A stretch of 64,000 nucleotides of DNA, taken from the NCBI GenBank assembly GCA_029202845.1, contig CP119315.1:317501-381500 (forward strand). The letters are read 5' to 3'. Made by a program: the position numbers and the translations under genes. Below the pieces are notes generated by a model, which was not told the origin of the DNA, searched no databases, and saw only the letters and a program-made list of their open reading frames with translations. Shown here piece after piece: positions 24,872 through 32,651 of this stretch (its first letter is position 1; the number at the start of each line of letters is the position of its first letter). Source of the stretch: Candidatus Sphingomonas colombiensis (GTDB lineage Bacteria; Pseudomonadota; Alphaproteobacteria; Sphingomonadales; Sphingomonadaceae).

Positions 24872-26029
24872 TCAGCCGATCAACGCGGTGATGTCGACCG
24901 GCTGGTCCCGCCGGCGAAGTTCAACCGTGACGCGCGGCTCATCGTTTTTGGTCGCGCGGCCGAGCAACTGCCCCGCCGTGATCGCCTGCCCACGCTTCAC
25001 CGCGATCGTGCCGAGGCCAGTAACCAGCGTGCTCCAGCCCGCGCCGTGATCGATGATGATGGTGCCGCCATAATCGCGGAACGATCGCGCGAAGATCACA
25101 TGCCCCGCCGCAGGAGCAGCCAGCGCCGCGGCCTGCGGCACGGCGAAGGTCAGGCCGCGCGCGCGCACGCCATTGTCCGAAATCTCACCCAGCCCCGTCA
25201 CCAGCCGCCCCACCACGGGCAGGCGATAAGCCGCGGGTGCGCCGGCAGGGGCCGGATCGGCCACCGGTGGCCCGGGCAATCGCGCCAGCGCCACCAGTGT
25301 CAATCGTTCGTCGCCGATAGCGGCCATGCGATCGACCAGATCGCGCGCCTCCTCGCCCATTGCGATCGCGCGATCCGAGGCGACGCGGGAATCGTGATCG
25401 AACCGGGCCGCGGCGTTATCATGACGGTCGCGCAGCGCCGCCAGCCGGCCGCGCTCGGCGATAAGATTGGCATGCCCGTCGCGCAATTTTATCGCCGCCA
25501 GTGCTGCCACACTTGCCAGCCGGCGCGATTCCGCCAGCCCTGCCCGCACCTCGGCCGTACGTGTGTCGATCACCGGCACGACCGTCGCAAGCGCCGCGCG
25601 GAGATGCACCATATCCGTGATTGAGCCCGGCTGCGCCACCGCGACGATCGCTGGGCGCCCCGCCAGCGACGCAAGTGCCGCGAGCAATCGCGCCACCGGC
25701 TCTTGCCGCCGGGCGAGTTCGCCCCGTTGGCGTTCTTGCAATTCCGCGACGATAGCGACTCGCGCCTGAGCCACCGCCAGATCAGCCTCGGCTCGCGCGA
25801 TCCGCGCAGCGACGGCCTGCTCCTCGACCCGGAAGCGCGCGGAGGCGTCGCGTTCGGCCGCCGCTTGTTGATCGAGCGAAGCGGCGTGCTTGTTCGCCTC
25901 ATCAGCCGCAGCGCGGGCTTGCGCCAGTCGCGCACGTGCGGCGGCCAGCGAATCCTCCGCTGGCGCAGCCACTGGTGCGGCGAGCAGCATCGCCGCCAGC
26001 GCTCCCAGCATCGCCCCCCTGCCCCTCAT
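24872..26029 (-). CDS. envC: EnvC-like murein hydrolase activator, M23-family domain
   Basis: A 385-residue periplasmic protein. A signal peptide leads into a long coiled coil (ARARLAQARAAADEANKHAA and following, to about residue 230), then a C-terminal LytM/M23 domain ending in VELRRRDQPVDITALIG. The LytM part keeps GHVIFARSFRDYGGTIIIDHG, but the HxGxD and HxH metal ligands of active M23 peptidases are not complete. It should therefore be a degenerate, non-hydrolytic LytM that activates cell-wall amidases during division, as in EnvC. It lies between rlmH and ctpA in a conserved alphaproteobacterial gene run. Confidence 0.85.
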   Translation of the reverse strand: MRGRGAMLGALAAMLLAAPVAAPAEDSLAAARARLAQARAAADEANKHAASLDQQAAAERDASARFRVEEQAVAARIARAEADLAVAQARVAIVAELQERQRGELARRQEPVARLLAALASLAGRPAIVAVAQPGSITDMVHLRAALATVVPVIDTRTAEVRAGLAESRRLASVAALAAIKLRDGHANLIAERGRLAALRDRHDNAAARFDHDSRVASDRAIAMGEEARDLVDRMAAIGDERLTLVALARLPGPPVADPAPAGAPAAYRLPVVGRLVTGLGEISDNGVRARGLTFAVPQAAALAAPAAGHVIFARSFRDYGGTIIIDHGAGWSTLVTGLGTIAVKRGQAITAGQLLGRATKNDEPRVTVELRRRDQPVDITALIG

Positions 26030-26033
26030 CCAT

Positions 26034-26489
26034 TCAACCTTCGCGATGATAAGGGTGATTGGCAAGGATCGAGGTGGCGCGAAACAATTGTTCGGCCAGC
26101 ATCGCGCGGGCCAGCAGGTGCGGCCAAGTCGCGCGCCCGAAAGAAAGCAGCAGATCCGCCTCCCCCCGGGCATTGTCGTCGAAGCCGTCCGCCGCACCGA
26201 TCATAAAACGCGCCTCCCGCACGCCATCGTCACGCCAGCGCCCGATGAGGTGCGCGAAAGCGAGCGACCCCATCACCTCGCCGCGCTCATCGAGCAGCAC
26301 GCGGCGGGTCTGCGGCGGCACATCCGGCACACGACCGCCGGTATCGGGAAGTTCGGTGATCTTCGTCGGCCAGACGATCCGCTTCAGATAGCGATCGACA
26401 AGCTCACCCTCCGGCGAACGGCCGATCCGACCGCGCGCGACGATATGCAGCAGCAGATCAGGCGTTCCCGGCCGGCGGCGGCGGCGCAT
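26034..26489 (-). CDS. rlmH: 23S rRNA (pseudouridine1915-N3)-methyltransferase RlmH
   Basis: A SPOUT methyltransferase that modifies helix 69 of 23S rRNA in assembled 70S ribosomes. Family blocks: LLLHIVARGRIGRSPEGEL at the N-terminus, LLDERGEVMGSLAFAHLIG, FMIGAADGFDD, and the C-terminal knot LSFGRATWPHLLARAMLAEQ ending in YHREG. The start is a puzzle. Homologues begin at the LLLH segment, but here that position holds CTG codons right after the rsfS stop. The only nearby in-frame ATG is at 26489, inside rsfS, and would add MRRRRRPGTPD. I give the ATG version; a CTG start near 26456 is the alternative. Confidence 0.85.
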   Translation of the reverse strand: MRRRRRPGTPDLLLHIVARGRIGRSPEGELVDRYLKRIVWPTKITELPDTGGRVPDVPPQTRRVLLDERGEVMGSLAFAHLIGRWRDDGVREARFMIGAADGFDDNARGEADLLLSFGRATWPHLLARAMLAEQLFRATSILANHPYHREG

Positions 26490-26850
26490 CCCCGAACGAC
26501 CACATACGCTCCAGATTGTAGAAGGAGCGTACCTCTGGCCGGAACAGGTGGACAATGATGTCACCCGCGTCGATCAGCACCCAGTCAGCGGTTGGCAGCC
26601 CCTCTATTCTCGGGGAGCGCCCCGTGCTGCCCTTGATCTTCTCGGCCAGCTTGGCCGCCATCGAGGCGACCTGGCGGGTCGAGCGGCCGGACGCGATCAC
26701 CATATGATCGGCGATCGACGATTTCCCGGCGAGCGGGATGGAGATCATATCGGCTGCCTGATCGTCGTCCAGGCTGTCGAGCACGAGCTTATGGAGCACC
26801 GCGACGCTGTCTGCGTCGGGCGATCGATAGGCGTTGGCGGATGCGGGCAA
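26458..26850 (-). CDS. rsfS: Ribosomal silencing factor RsfS
   Basis: A 130-residue protein that binds ribosomal protein uL14 and blocks subunit joining under starvation. The family core is clear: LVLDSLDDDQAADMISIPL, IADHMVIASGRSTRQVASMA, GLPTADWVLIDAGDIIVHLF and FYNLERMWS. Translation very probably starts at a TTG at 26848-26850. An AGGAG ribosome site sits five bases upstream and is formed by the last codons of nadD, whose TAA falls within the spacer. The C-terminus ends in a Pro/Ala tail. nadD, rsfS and rlmH form one unit. Confidence 0.93.
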   Translation of the reverse strand: MPASANAYRSPDADSVAVLHKLVLDSLDDDQAADMISIPLAGKSSIADHMVIASGRSTRQVASMAAKLAEKIKGSTGRSPRIEGLPTADWVLIDAGDIIVHLFRPEVRSFYNLERMWSFGDAPPPPAGNA

Positions 26851-26852
26851 GT

Positions 26853-27479
26853 TTACTCCTGGGTACGGGGTTTGGCGTGGGCACCAGTATATCGGCGATG
26901 CCAGGACGGGTCGGCAGCACGAAGCTGCGTCGCGGAAGCAGGGTCGGGTCGGAAACGCAGCAGCACCAGTGCCGGTACACTCCACTCGGTCCAGTTCCTC
27001 GCCTGGCTCGCGGGCCTCTGGTAGCGCCGTAGCCAGCCCATCGCGGGGGCCGCGTGGGCAGCACCATCATATCCGGGTCGGGCGATCACCGCAATCGGAA
27101 CCGTCCGCGCGATCTTCCGCCAGTCGCGCCAGCGGTGGAACTGGGCGAGATTATCCGCCCCCATCACCCAGATGAAGCGCCGATGCGGGTAGCGCCGGAC
27201 GAGCGCCGCGAGCGTATCCACGGTATAGCGCGTGCCCAGCCGCGCCTCGATATCGGTCGGCCGGATCGGTGCACGACGCGCCATCGCACGCGCCGATGCG
27301 AGTCGCGCGGGCAGCGGCGCCATGCCGTCCGCCGGCTTCAGCGGATTGCCCGGTGAAACCAGCCACCACATCTCGTCCAGCCCCAGCGCCCGGATCGCCG
27401 CGAGACTGATTCCGCGATGACCACTATGCGCTGGGTTGAACGATCCGCCGAGGAGACCGGTGCGGATCAAACCCCGCAC
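26853..27479 (-). CDS. nadD: Nicotinate-nucleotide adenylyltransferase NadD
   Basis: A 208-residue enzyme that adenylates nicotinate mononucleotide in NAD synthesis. The nucleotidyltransferase motif is GLLGGSFNPAHSGHRGIS at the N-terminus (HxGH ligand pair), followed by WWLVSPGNPLKP and FIWVMGADNLAQFHRW. The C-terminal ISxTxxR region of the family is replaced by DPASATQLRAADPSWHR, as is frequent in alphaproteobacteria. It opens the run nadD-rsfS-rlmH-envC-ctpA-dsbB-coq7; its final codons double as the rsfS ribosome binding site. Confidence 0.92.
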   Translation of the reverse strand: MRGLIRTGLLGGSFNPAHSGHRGISLAAIRALGLDEMWWLVSPGNPLKPADGMAPLPARLASARAMARRAPIRPTDIEARLGTRYTVDTLAALVRRYPHRRFIWVMGADNLAQFHRWRDWRKIARTVPIAVIARPGYDGAAHAAPAMGWLRRYQRPASQARNWTEWSVPALVLLRFRPDPASATQLRAADPSWHRRYTGAHAKPRTQE

Positions 27480-27500
27480 CGCAACCGGTCACCCATCATA

Positions 27501-28235
27501 TCAGAGCGGCTCGCCGACGACTGGTGGTGCAGGCGGCGGATCGCCGGCCAGCCCGCGATAGGCAAAGCCCGCGAGCACCGCGCCGACGATCGGCGCGAGC
27601 CAGAACAGCCAGAGCTGCTGCAACGCCAGGCCGCCGACGATCAGCGCCGGGCCGGTGCTACGCGCCGGATTCACCGATGTGTTGGTCACCGGAATGCTGA
27701 TCAGGTGGATCAGCGTCAGCCCCAGCCCGATCGCGATCGGAGCGAAACCGCTCGGCGCGCGCGTATCGGTCGCGCCCATGATGATGGTGAGAAAACCAAA
27801 GGTCATCACCACTTCCATGATCATACCGGCGTGAAGGCCGTAGCCGCCGGGCGATTGCTCGCCATAGCCGTTCACCGCCAGCCCGTTGGGGGCGAGTACG
27901 TACCCCGCCTTGCCGCTGGCGATACAATAAAGCAGCGCCGCAGCGATGATCGCGCCGACTAGCTGCGCGACGATGTAGGGCAGGATATCCTTCGCCGGGA
28001 AACGCTTGCCCGCCCAAAGCCCCAACGTCACCGCCGGGTTAAGATGGCAGCCGGAGATATGGCCGATCGAATAGGCCATGGTGAGGACGGTCAGCCCGAA
28101 AGCGAGCGCGACGCCCGCCAGCCCGATGCCGACTTCAGGGAATTTGGCGGCGAGGACGGCGCTACCGCAGCCGCCGAACACCAGCCAGAAGGTTCCGAAC
28201 AGCTCCGCGATGCAACGCTTGTGTATTGGCACCAT
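27501..28235 (-). CDS. aqpZ: Aquaporin Z
   Basis: A 244-residue water channel with six membrane helices and two half-helices. The two NPA boxes are in GCHLNPAVTLGLW and TNTSVNPARSTGPAL. The selectivity filter appears to be the narrow water type: Phe near GTFWLVF, His in LIHLISIP, Thr in NTSVNPA and Arg in NPARS, as in AqpZ and not GlpF. The start at 28235 (MVPIHKRCIAELFG) matches family N-termini. The 157 bases upstream towards proA hold no gene. Confidence 0.93.
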   Translation of the reverse strand: MVPIHKRCIAELFGTFWLVFGGCGSAVLAAKFPEVGIGLAGVALAFGLTVLTMAYSIGHISGCHLNPAVTLGLWAGKRFPAKDILPYIVAQLVGAIIAAALLYCIASGKAGYVLAPNGLAVNGYGEQSPGGYGLHAGMIMEVVMTFGFLTIIMGATDTRAPSGFAPIAIGLGLTLIHLISIPVTNTSVNPARSTGPALIVGGLALQQLWLFWLAPIVGAVLAGFAYRGLAGDPPPAPPVVGEPL

Positions 28236-28392
28236 ATCCCCTGCCCTCCTTGCGATATAAAATCCCGTCTCGTGTAAGCGGGGCGAGAATAGTGCGGGAA
28301 TGCGGCTACTGACAAGGGCGCGATGGCGCGGCATCGGCCACTAGTTTTTCACTTTGTGTCAGGATGATGCGCGACGATAGCGAGATGATGCC

Positions 28393-29655
28393 TCAACCGC
28401 GAACCTGCCCGGAGCCAAGCCCGATCCATTTATAGGTGGTGAGCCCCTCCAGCGCGACGGGCCCGCGTGCGTGCAGCCGCCCGGTGGCGATGCCGATCTC
28501 CGCCCCCAGCCCGAACTCTCCCCCATCCGCAAACTGAGTAGAGGCGTTCCACAGCACGATCGCCGAATCCACCTCTGCAACAAAGCGTTGCGCGATACCT
28601 TCGTCGGAGGCCACGATCGCATCGGTGTGGTGGGAGCCATGGCGCGCGATATGCGCCAGCGCGCCTTCCAAGCCATCGACCACCGCCACCGAGGCGATGG
28701 CATCGAGATATTCGGTATCCCAATCGGCATCATCAGCCGCCGCGATTCCCGGCGCGATCGCGCAAGCGCGCCCATCACCGCGCACCTCGCAACCCGCCGC
28801 GACGAGTGCCGCAATCAGTGCGGGTGCGGCGGGATAAGACGCGTCGATCAACAGCGTCTCCATCGCACCGCATATGCCTGTACGACGCATTTTCGCATCG
28901 ACGACGATCGCCTCGGCCATCGCGCGATCGGCGGAGGCGTGGACGAAGACGTGGTTGATCCCGTCAAGGTGCGCGAGCACCGGCACGCGCGCTTCGGCCT
29001 GCACCCGCGCGACCAGGCTCTTGCCGCCACGCGGCACGATAAGGTCGATCAGGCCGTCCGCAGTCAGCATCGCGCCAACCGCCGCACGATCGGTGGTCGC
29101 GACACGCTGCACGGCGCCGGCCGGAAGCCCGGCCTGCGACAAGCCAGCGACGAATGCACGATGGATCGCCGCGTTGCTCTCCACCGCTTCCGATCCGCCG
29201 CGGAGCACCACCGCATTGCCGGACATCACGCACAAAGCGGCCGCGTCAGCAGTCACGTTCGGACGACTTTCGTAGATGATCCCGATCACCCCGATCGGCA
29301 CTCGCACCCGGCGCAGCACCAGCCCGTTCGGGCGGGTCACCTCATCGATCACCGCGCCAACCGGATCGGCCAGCGTCGCGACGGTCGCCACGCCATCGGC
29401 CATCGCCGCGATCCGCCCGGCATCGAGCCGCAGTCGATCGAGCATCGCCGGCGTCAGACCATTGGCGGCGGCCCGTTCCATATCGAGCGCGTTCGCGGCG
29501 AGGATATCCGCGCTCGCGGCACGCAACGCTTCGGCCGCGGCGCGCAATCCGGCGCGGCGCTGCTCGGTCGACAATTGCGCGAGCAACCGCGCGGCGCCAC
29601 GCGCTTCTGCGGCCATGGTCGCGATCATTGCGGCGGGAGAGGGTGTATCCAGCAT
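28393..29655 (-). CDS. proA: Gamma-glutamyl phosphate reductase ProA
   Basis: A 420-residue aldehyde-dehydrogenase-fold enzyme that reduces glutamyl phosphate to glutamate semialdehyde in proline synthesis. The catalytic cysteine is in the signature GICGAMETLLID; VRVPIGVIGIIYESRPNVT and GNAVVLRGGSEA form the NADPH-binding part, and LVARVQAEARVPVLAHLDG is characteristic. The start MLDTPSPAAM at 29655 is preferred over a longer reading. proB is not adjacent. Towards its start lie one or two small conserved-looking genes on the same strand. Confidence 0.95.
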   Translation of the reverse strand: MLDTPSPAAMIATMAAEARGAARLLAQLSTEQRRAGLRAAAEALRAASADILAANALDMERAAANGLTPAMLDRLRLDAGRIAAMADGVATVATLADPVGAVIDEVTRPNGLVLRRVRVPIGVIGIIYESRPNVTADAAALCVMSGNAVVLRGGSEAVESNAAIHRAFVAGLSQAGLPAGAVQRVATTDRAAVGAMLTADGLIDLIVPRGGKSLVARVQAEARVPVLAHLDGINHVFVHASADRAMAEAIVVDAKMRRTGICGAMETLLIDASYPAAPALIAALVAAGCEVRGDGRACAIAPGIAAADDADWDTEYLDAIASVAVVDGLEGALAHIARHGSHHTDAIVASDEGIAQRFVAEVDSAIVLWNASTQFADGGEFGLGAEIGIATGRLHARGPVALEGLTTYKWIGLGSGQVRG

Positions 29656-29693
29656 AATGGCCGCGCCTATCACGCGCAGCCGCGCCTGCCGAG

Positions 29694-29975
29694 TCAGTTG
29701 GGCGGTTCGCTCTCCGCGTTTTCGCCGGCGCCGGTCTTGGCCGAGCAATCGCCGACACCCCGCGCCGCGCCAAACGGTTTCGACCGCCCCATCGTCCAGT
29801 TCGCCTGCATCCGCACCTGGGGGTTGGGCGCGCACCAGATCTCGCCACTATCGTCCAGCGCGGTCACCCAGATTAGATTGTGCTCCTGACCATAATCGAT
29901 GACCGCGATGGCGAACCCCGTGCCCTTGCCAAGCACGTGAAGCGGAATCGGCGGATCGAGTTGCTGGAAGGTCAT
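29694..29975 (-). CDS. Conserved small protein of unknown function
   Basis: A 93-residue soluble protein without signal or membrane segment. The first two thirds look like a compact folded domain: MTFQQLDPPIPLHVLGK, FAIAVIDYGQEHNLIWVTAL and GEIWCAPNPQVRMQANWTMGR. The last 25 residues are low-complexity. The composition, codon use and position 38 bases upstream of proA support a real gene; I recall similar short proteins being common in sphingomonads, but this was not checked. A stop-start overlap (ATGA) with a further short reading upstream is noted separately. The function is unknown. Confidence 0.7.
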   Translation of the reverse strand: MTFQQLDPPIPLHVLGKGTGFAIAVIDYGQEHNLIWVTALDDSGEIWCAPNPQVRMQANWTMGRSKPFGAARGVGDCSAKTGAGENAESEPPN

Positions 29976-30172
29976 GCCCGCAAAACCGCCGCTGCCGGTG
30001 CTCCGTTCCCGAAAATCTCCTTATCCTCGATCAATAAAATGGCGCGCACGATGAAACCAAAGGCGATCCGCGCTATATCGCCGGGGCCGGGAGGCAGGAA
30101 TTCGCCCCATGACGATGCACAATCGACGCGAAACCTTGTTCGGACTGCTCGCCATTGGTGCAGCCGCGCCAA
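29972..30172 (-). CDS. Candidate small protein overlapping the msrB start
   Basis: A 66-residue reading from a TTG at 30172 that overlaps the 5-prime end of msrB by 64 bases on the opposite strand. The C-terminal two thirds are protein-like, with GEFLPPGPGDIARIAFGFIV and RAILLIEDKEIFGNG, including a possible membrane-associated helix. Its stop overlaps the ATG of the next small gene (29975) as ATGA, the coupling pattern seen throughout this window. No good ribosome site was found and the start is uncertain, so this stays a candidate. Confidence 0.3.
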   Translation of the reverse strand: MARLHQWRAVRTRFRVDCASSWGEFLPPGPGDIARIAFGFIVRAILLIEDKEIFGNGAPAAAVLRA

Positions 30173-30606
30173 TCGTCTCCGCCTGCCATGTGACGCCGGC
30201 GGACGCGGCGCCCGAGCGGTTCGAAGTCAATTTCACCGATGCACAATGGAAAGCGCGGCTATCCCCGGCCGCGTGGCGCGTGCTGCGCCATGACGGGACC
30301 GAGCGCCCCTTCTCCAGCCCGCTCAACGACGAGCATCGCGCCGGCCTGTTCCTCTGCGCCGGCTGCGCGTTGCCGGTGTTCGACGCCAAAACGAAATTCG
30401 ACAGCGGCACGGGCTGGCCGAGCTTCTGGGCGCCGCTGCCCAATGCTGTGCGCGACCGCAGCGACAGCACGCTGGGCATGGACCGTACCGAGGTGCACTG
30501 CCGCCGCTGCGGCGGACATCTGGGGCATGTATTCGATGACGGGCCGCGGCCGACGGGCAAACGCTATTGCATGAACGGCGTGGCGCTCACCTTCCGGCCG
30601 GCCTGA
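30109..30606 (+). CDS. msrB: Exported peptide-methionine (R)-S-oxide reductase MsrB
   Basis: A 165-residue MsrB that repairs R-methionine sulfoxide. The catalytic domain is complete: the two zinc CxxC pairs (LCAGC and CRRCGG), GTGWPSFWAPL, HLGHVFDDGP and the catalytic Cys in YCMNGVALTF. Unlike cytosolic MsrB it begins with NRRETLFGLLAIGAAAPIVSAC, a twin-arginine-like signal (Arg6, Arg7) ending in a lipobox with Cys at 26. It should therefore be exported folded and probably lipid-anchored, repairing envelope proteins. ispH follows 38 bases later. Confidence 0.92.
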   Translation: MTMHNRRETLFGLLAIGAAAPIVSACHVTPADAAPERFEVNFTDAQWKARLSPAAWRVLRHDGTERPFSSPLNDEHRAGLFLCAGCALPVFDAKTKFDSGTGWPSFWAPLPNAVRDRSDSTLGMDRTEVHCRRCGGHLGHVFDDGPRPTGKRYCMNGVALTFRPA

Positions 30607-30644
30607 GGTTGCCGATCATGCCCGCGCCCCGTAAAGGCATCCCC

Positions 30645-31595
30645 ATGTCCGAAAAGCCTGTGCTCGACCTGCTGATCGCCGCCCCGCGCGGCTTCTGCGC
30701 CGGGGTGGATCGTGCGATCCGCATCGTCGAACTGGCGATCGAGAAACATGGTGCGCCGGTCTATGTCCGGCATGAGATCGTGCACAACAAGTTCGTCGTG
30801 GACAGTCTGAAGGCGCGCGGCGCGATCTTCGTCGAGGAATTGACCGAAGTGCCCGATGGAGCACCCGTCGTCTTTTCCGCGCATGGCGTGCCAAAATCGG
30901 TGCCCGCCAACGCCGAGGCGCGTGGCCTGGAATATCTCGACGCCACCTGCCCGCTGGTCAGCAAGGTCCATCGGCAGGCCGAGCGCCTGGTCGAATCCGG
31001 CCATCACATCATCTTCATCGGCCACGCCGGCCATCCCGAGGTGATCGGCACTTTCGGCCAGGTGCCGGAAGGTGCGATGACGCTGGTGGAGACCGTGAAG
31101 GATGCCGAGGCACTGACCCCGGCCAATCCCGACAATCTCGCCTTCCTCACCCAGACCACGCTGTCGGTGGACGATACGGCGGAAGTGGTGCGCACGCTCC
31201 AACGGCGGTTCCCGTCGATCCACGCCCCGCGCGGGGAGGATATCTGCTACGCCACATCGAACCGTCAGGCAGCGGTGAAGGCGATCGCCGCCACCTGCGA
31301 TGCGGTGCTGGTGATCGGCGCGCCCAATTCGTCGAACTCGGTCCGGCTGGTCGAGGTGGCGGAGCGCGAAGGCATTCGCGCCGCGCTGATCCAGCGCGCC
31401 GCCGATCTGGACTGGGCATTCCTCGATGGGGTCCGGACGCTCGGCCTCACCGCCGGCGCCTCCGCCCCGGAATTGCTGGTGCGCGAACTGGTCGACCGAC
31501 TGGCTGCTCGCTTCACGGTCAACGAGCGCGAGGTGGAGACGACGCGCGAATCGATCGCGTTCAAACTGCCGCGCGGGCTGGAAACCGCCGCCTGA
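30645..31595 (+). CDS. ispH: 4-hydroxy-3-methylbut-2-enyl diphosphate reductase IspH
   Basis: A 316-residue iron-sulphur enzyme that makes IPP and DMAPP in the last step of the MEP isoprenoid pathway. The three cluster cysteines are in APRGFCAGVDRAIRIVE, YLDATCPLVSKVH and AATCDAVLVIGAPNSSNS; VFSAHGVPKSV carries the conserved His and GHAGHPEVIGT is another signature. The ATG at 30645 has an AAAGG site just upstream; an in-frame ATG nine codons earlier is possible. Confidence 0.95.
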   Translation: MSEKPVLDLLIAAPRGFCAGVDRAIRIVELAIEKHGAPVYVRHEIVHNKFVVDSLKARGAIFVEELTEVPDGAPVVFSAHGVPKSVPANAEARGLEYLDATCPLVSKVHRQAERLVESGHHIIFIGHAGHPEVIGTFGQVPEGAMTLVETVKDAEALTPANPDNLAFLTQTTLSVDDTAEVVRTLQRRFPSIHAPRGEDICYATSNRQAAVKAIAATCDAVLVIGAPNSSNSVRLVEVAEREGIRAALIQRAADLDWAFLDGVRTLGLTAGASAPELLVRELVDRLAARFTVNEREVETTRESIAFKLPRGLETAA

Positions 31596-31639
31596 CGCTG
31601 GCATGGCCGCGTTCACGCCAACGCGACCACGGGGGAAGA

Positions 31640-31684
31640 ATGACGCGCCTATTCGATAATCCGTCGCGCGCGGGCGCGCGCTGA
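31640..31684 (+). CDS. Possible 14-codon upstream ORF before thrB
   Basis: A short reading, MTRLFDNPSRAGAR, starts at 31640 after a purine-rich GGGGGAAGA stretch and stops one base before the thrB ATG (31686). The purine stretch is the only ribosome-site-like element ahead of thrB, so ribosomes may load here and re-initiate on thrB. It lacks the Thr/Ile codon runs of a classical thr attenuator. It may be nothing more than a chance ORF. Confidence 0.25.
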   Translation: MTRLFDNPSRAGAR

Positions 31685-31685
31685 C

Positions 31686-32651
31686 ATGGCCGTCTATACG
31701 CAGGTGTCGGCCGAGGTGCTGACGGCATTCTTGACGCGTTACGATGTCGGCGAACTCGTCTCCGCCAAGGGCATTGCGGAAGGGGTCGAAAACTCGAACT
31801 TCCTCGTCGAGACGACGCGCGATCGCTTCATCCTGACGCTCTATGAAAAGCGCGTCGCGGCGGCCGATCTGCCGTTCTTCATGGCGCTGCTCGACCATCT
31901 CGACGCAAAGGGCCTGCCCGTCCCCCCCGCGATCAAGGATCGCGACGGCGTGGAGATTCAGGAACTCGAAGGACGGCCGGCCTGCCTGATCCGCTTCATG
32001 CCCGGCGTTTCCCTGTCGCATCCCACACCTGCGCAGGCGCTGGCGGCGGGCAATGCAATGGGAGAGATGCACCGCGCCGTCACCGATTTCGCGCCGACCC
32101 GCGAAAACTCGATGGGCGTGGATACCTGGCGTCCGTTGTTCGAGCGCTGCGGCTGCGGCCGCAGCCTCGATCAGATCGCGCGCGGCCTGCACGACGATCT
32201 CGCCGAGGCGCTCGACAAGGTGGAGGCGGCGTGGCCGCGCGACGGATTTGACCGCATCGCTATCCACGCCGATCTTTTCCCGGATAACGTGCTGATGCTG
32301 GGCGATAAAGTTACCAGCCTGATCGACTTCTATTTCGCGTGCACCGATATCCGCGTGTATGATCTGGTGATCATGCACAGCGCATGGTCGTTCGATAACG
32401 CCGGTCGCAATTATGATGCGGCGGTCGGCGATGCGCTTATCGCGGGCTATCAACACCATTTCCCGCTCACCGACACGGAACACGCGCTGTTCGCCACGCT
32501 CGCCAGCGGCGCGTGCATCCGTTTCGCGCTGTCCCGCGCGTGGGACTGGCTCAACACTCCCCCCGATGCTCTTGTCATGCGTAAGGATCCGCTCGCCTAT
32601 ATGCGCCGCCTCCATCACTATGATTCCTCACTGGCGGCGCGCGTCGCATGA
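31686..32651 (+). CDS. thrB: Homoserine kinase ThrB (aminoglycoside phosphotransferase fold)
   Basis: A 321-residue kinase that phosphorylates homoserine in threonine synthesis. It belongs to the APH-fold ThrB type of many alphaproteobacteria, not the GHMP type of E. coli. Evidence: YDVGELVSAKGIAEGVENSN at the N-terminus, the catalytic loop IAIHADLFPDNVLML with Asp and Asn, and the metal-binding SLIDFYFACTDIRVYDL. Its stop overlaps the rnhA start by four bases, so the two are co-transcribed, a linkage often seen in this group after ispH. Confidence 0.93.
   Translation: MAVYTQVSAEVLTAFLTRYDVGELVSAKGIAEGVENSNFLVETTRDRFILTLYEKRVAAADLPFFMALLDHLDAKGLPVPPAIKDRDGVEIQELEGRPACLIRFMPGVSLSHPTPAQALAAGNAMGEMHRAVTDFAPTRENSMGVDTWRPLFERCGCGRSLDQIARGLHDDLAEALDKVEAAWPRDGFDRIAIHADLFPDNVLMLGDKVTSLIDFYFACTDIRVYDLVIMHSAWSFDNAGRNYDAAVGDALIAGYQHHFPLTDTEHALFATLASGACIRFALSRAWDWLNTPPDALVMRKDPLAYMRRLHHYDSSLAARVA

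Noticed and set aside
30564..32618. 684-residue minus-strand open reading opposite ispH and thrB
   Set aside because: It spans two well-supported plus-strand genes and shows no domain of its own.
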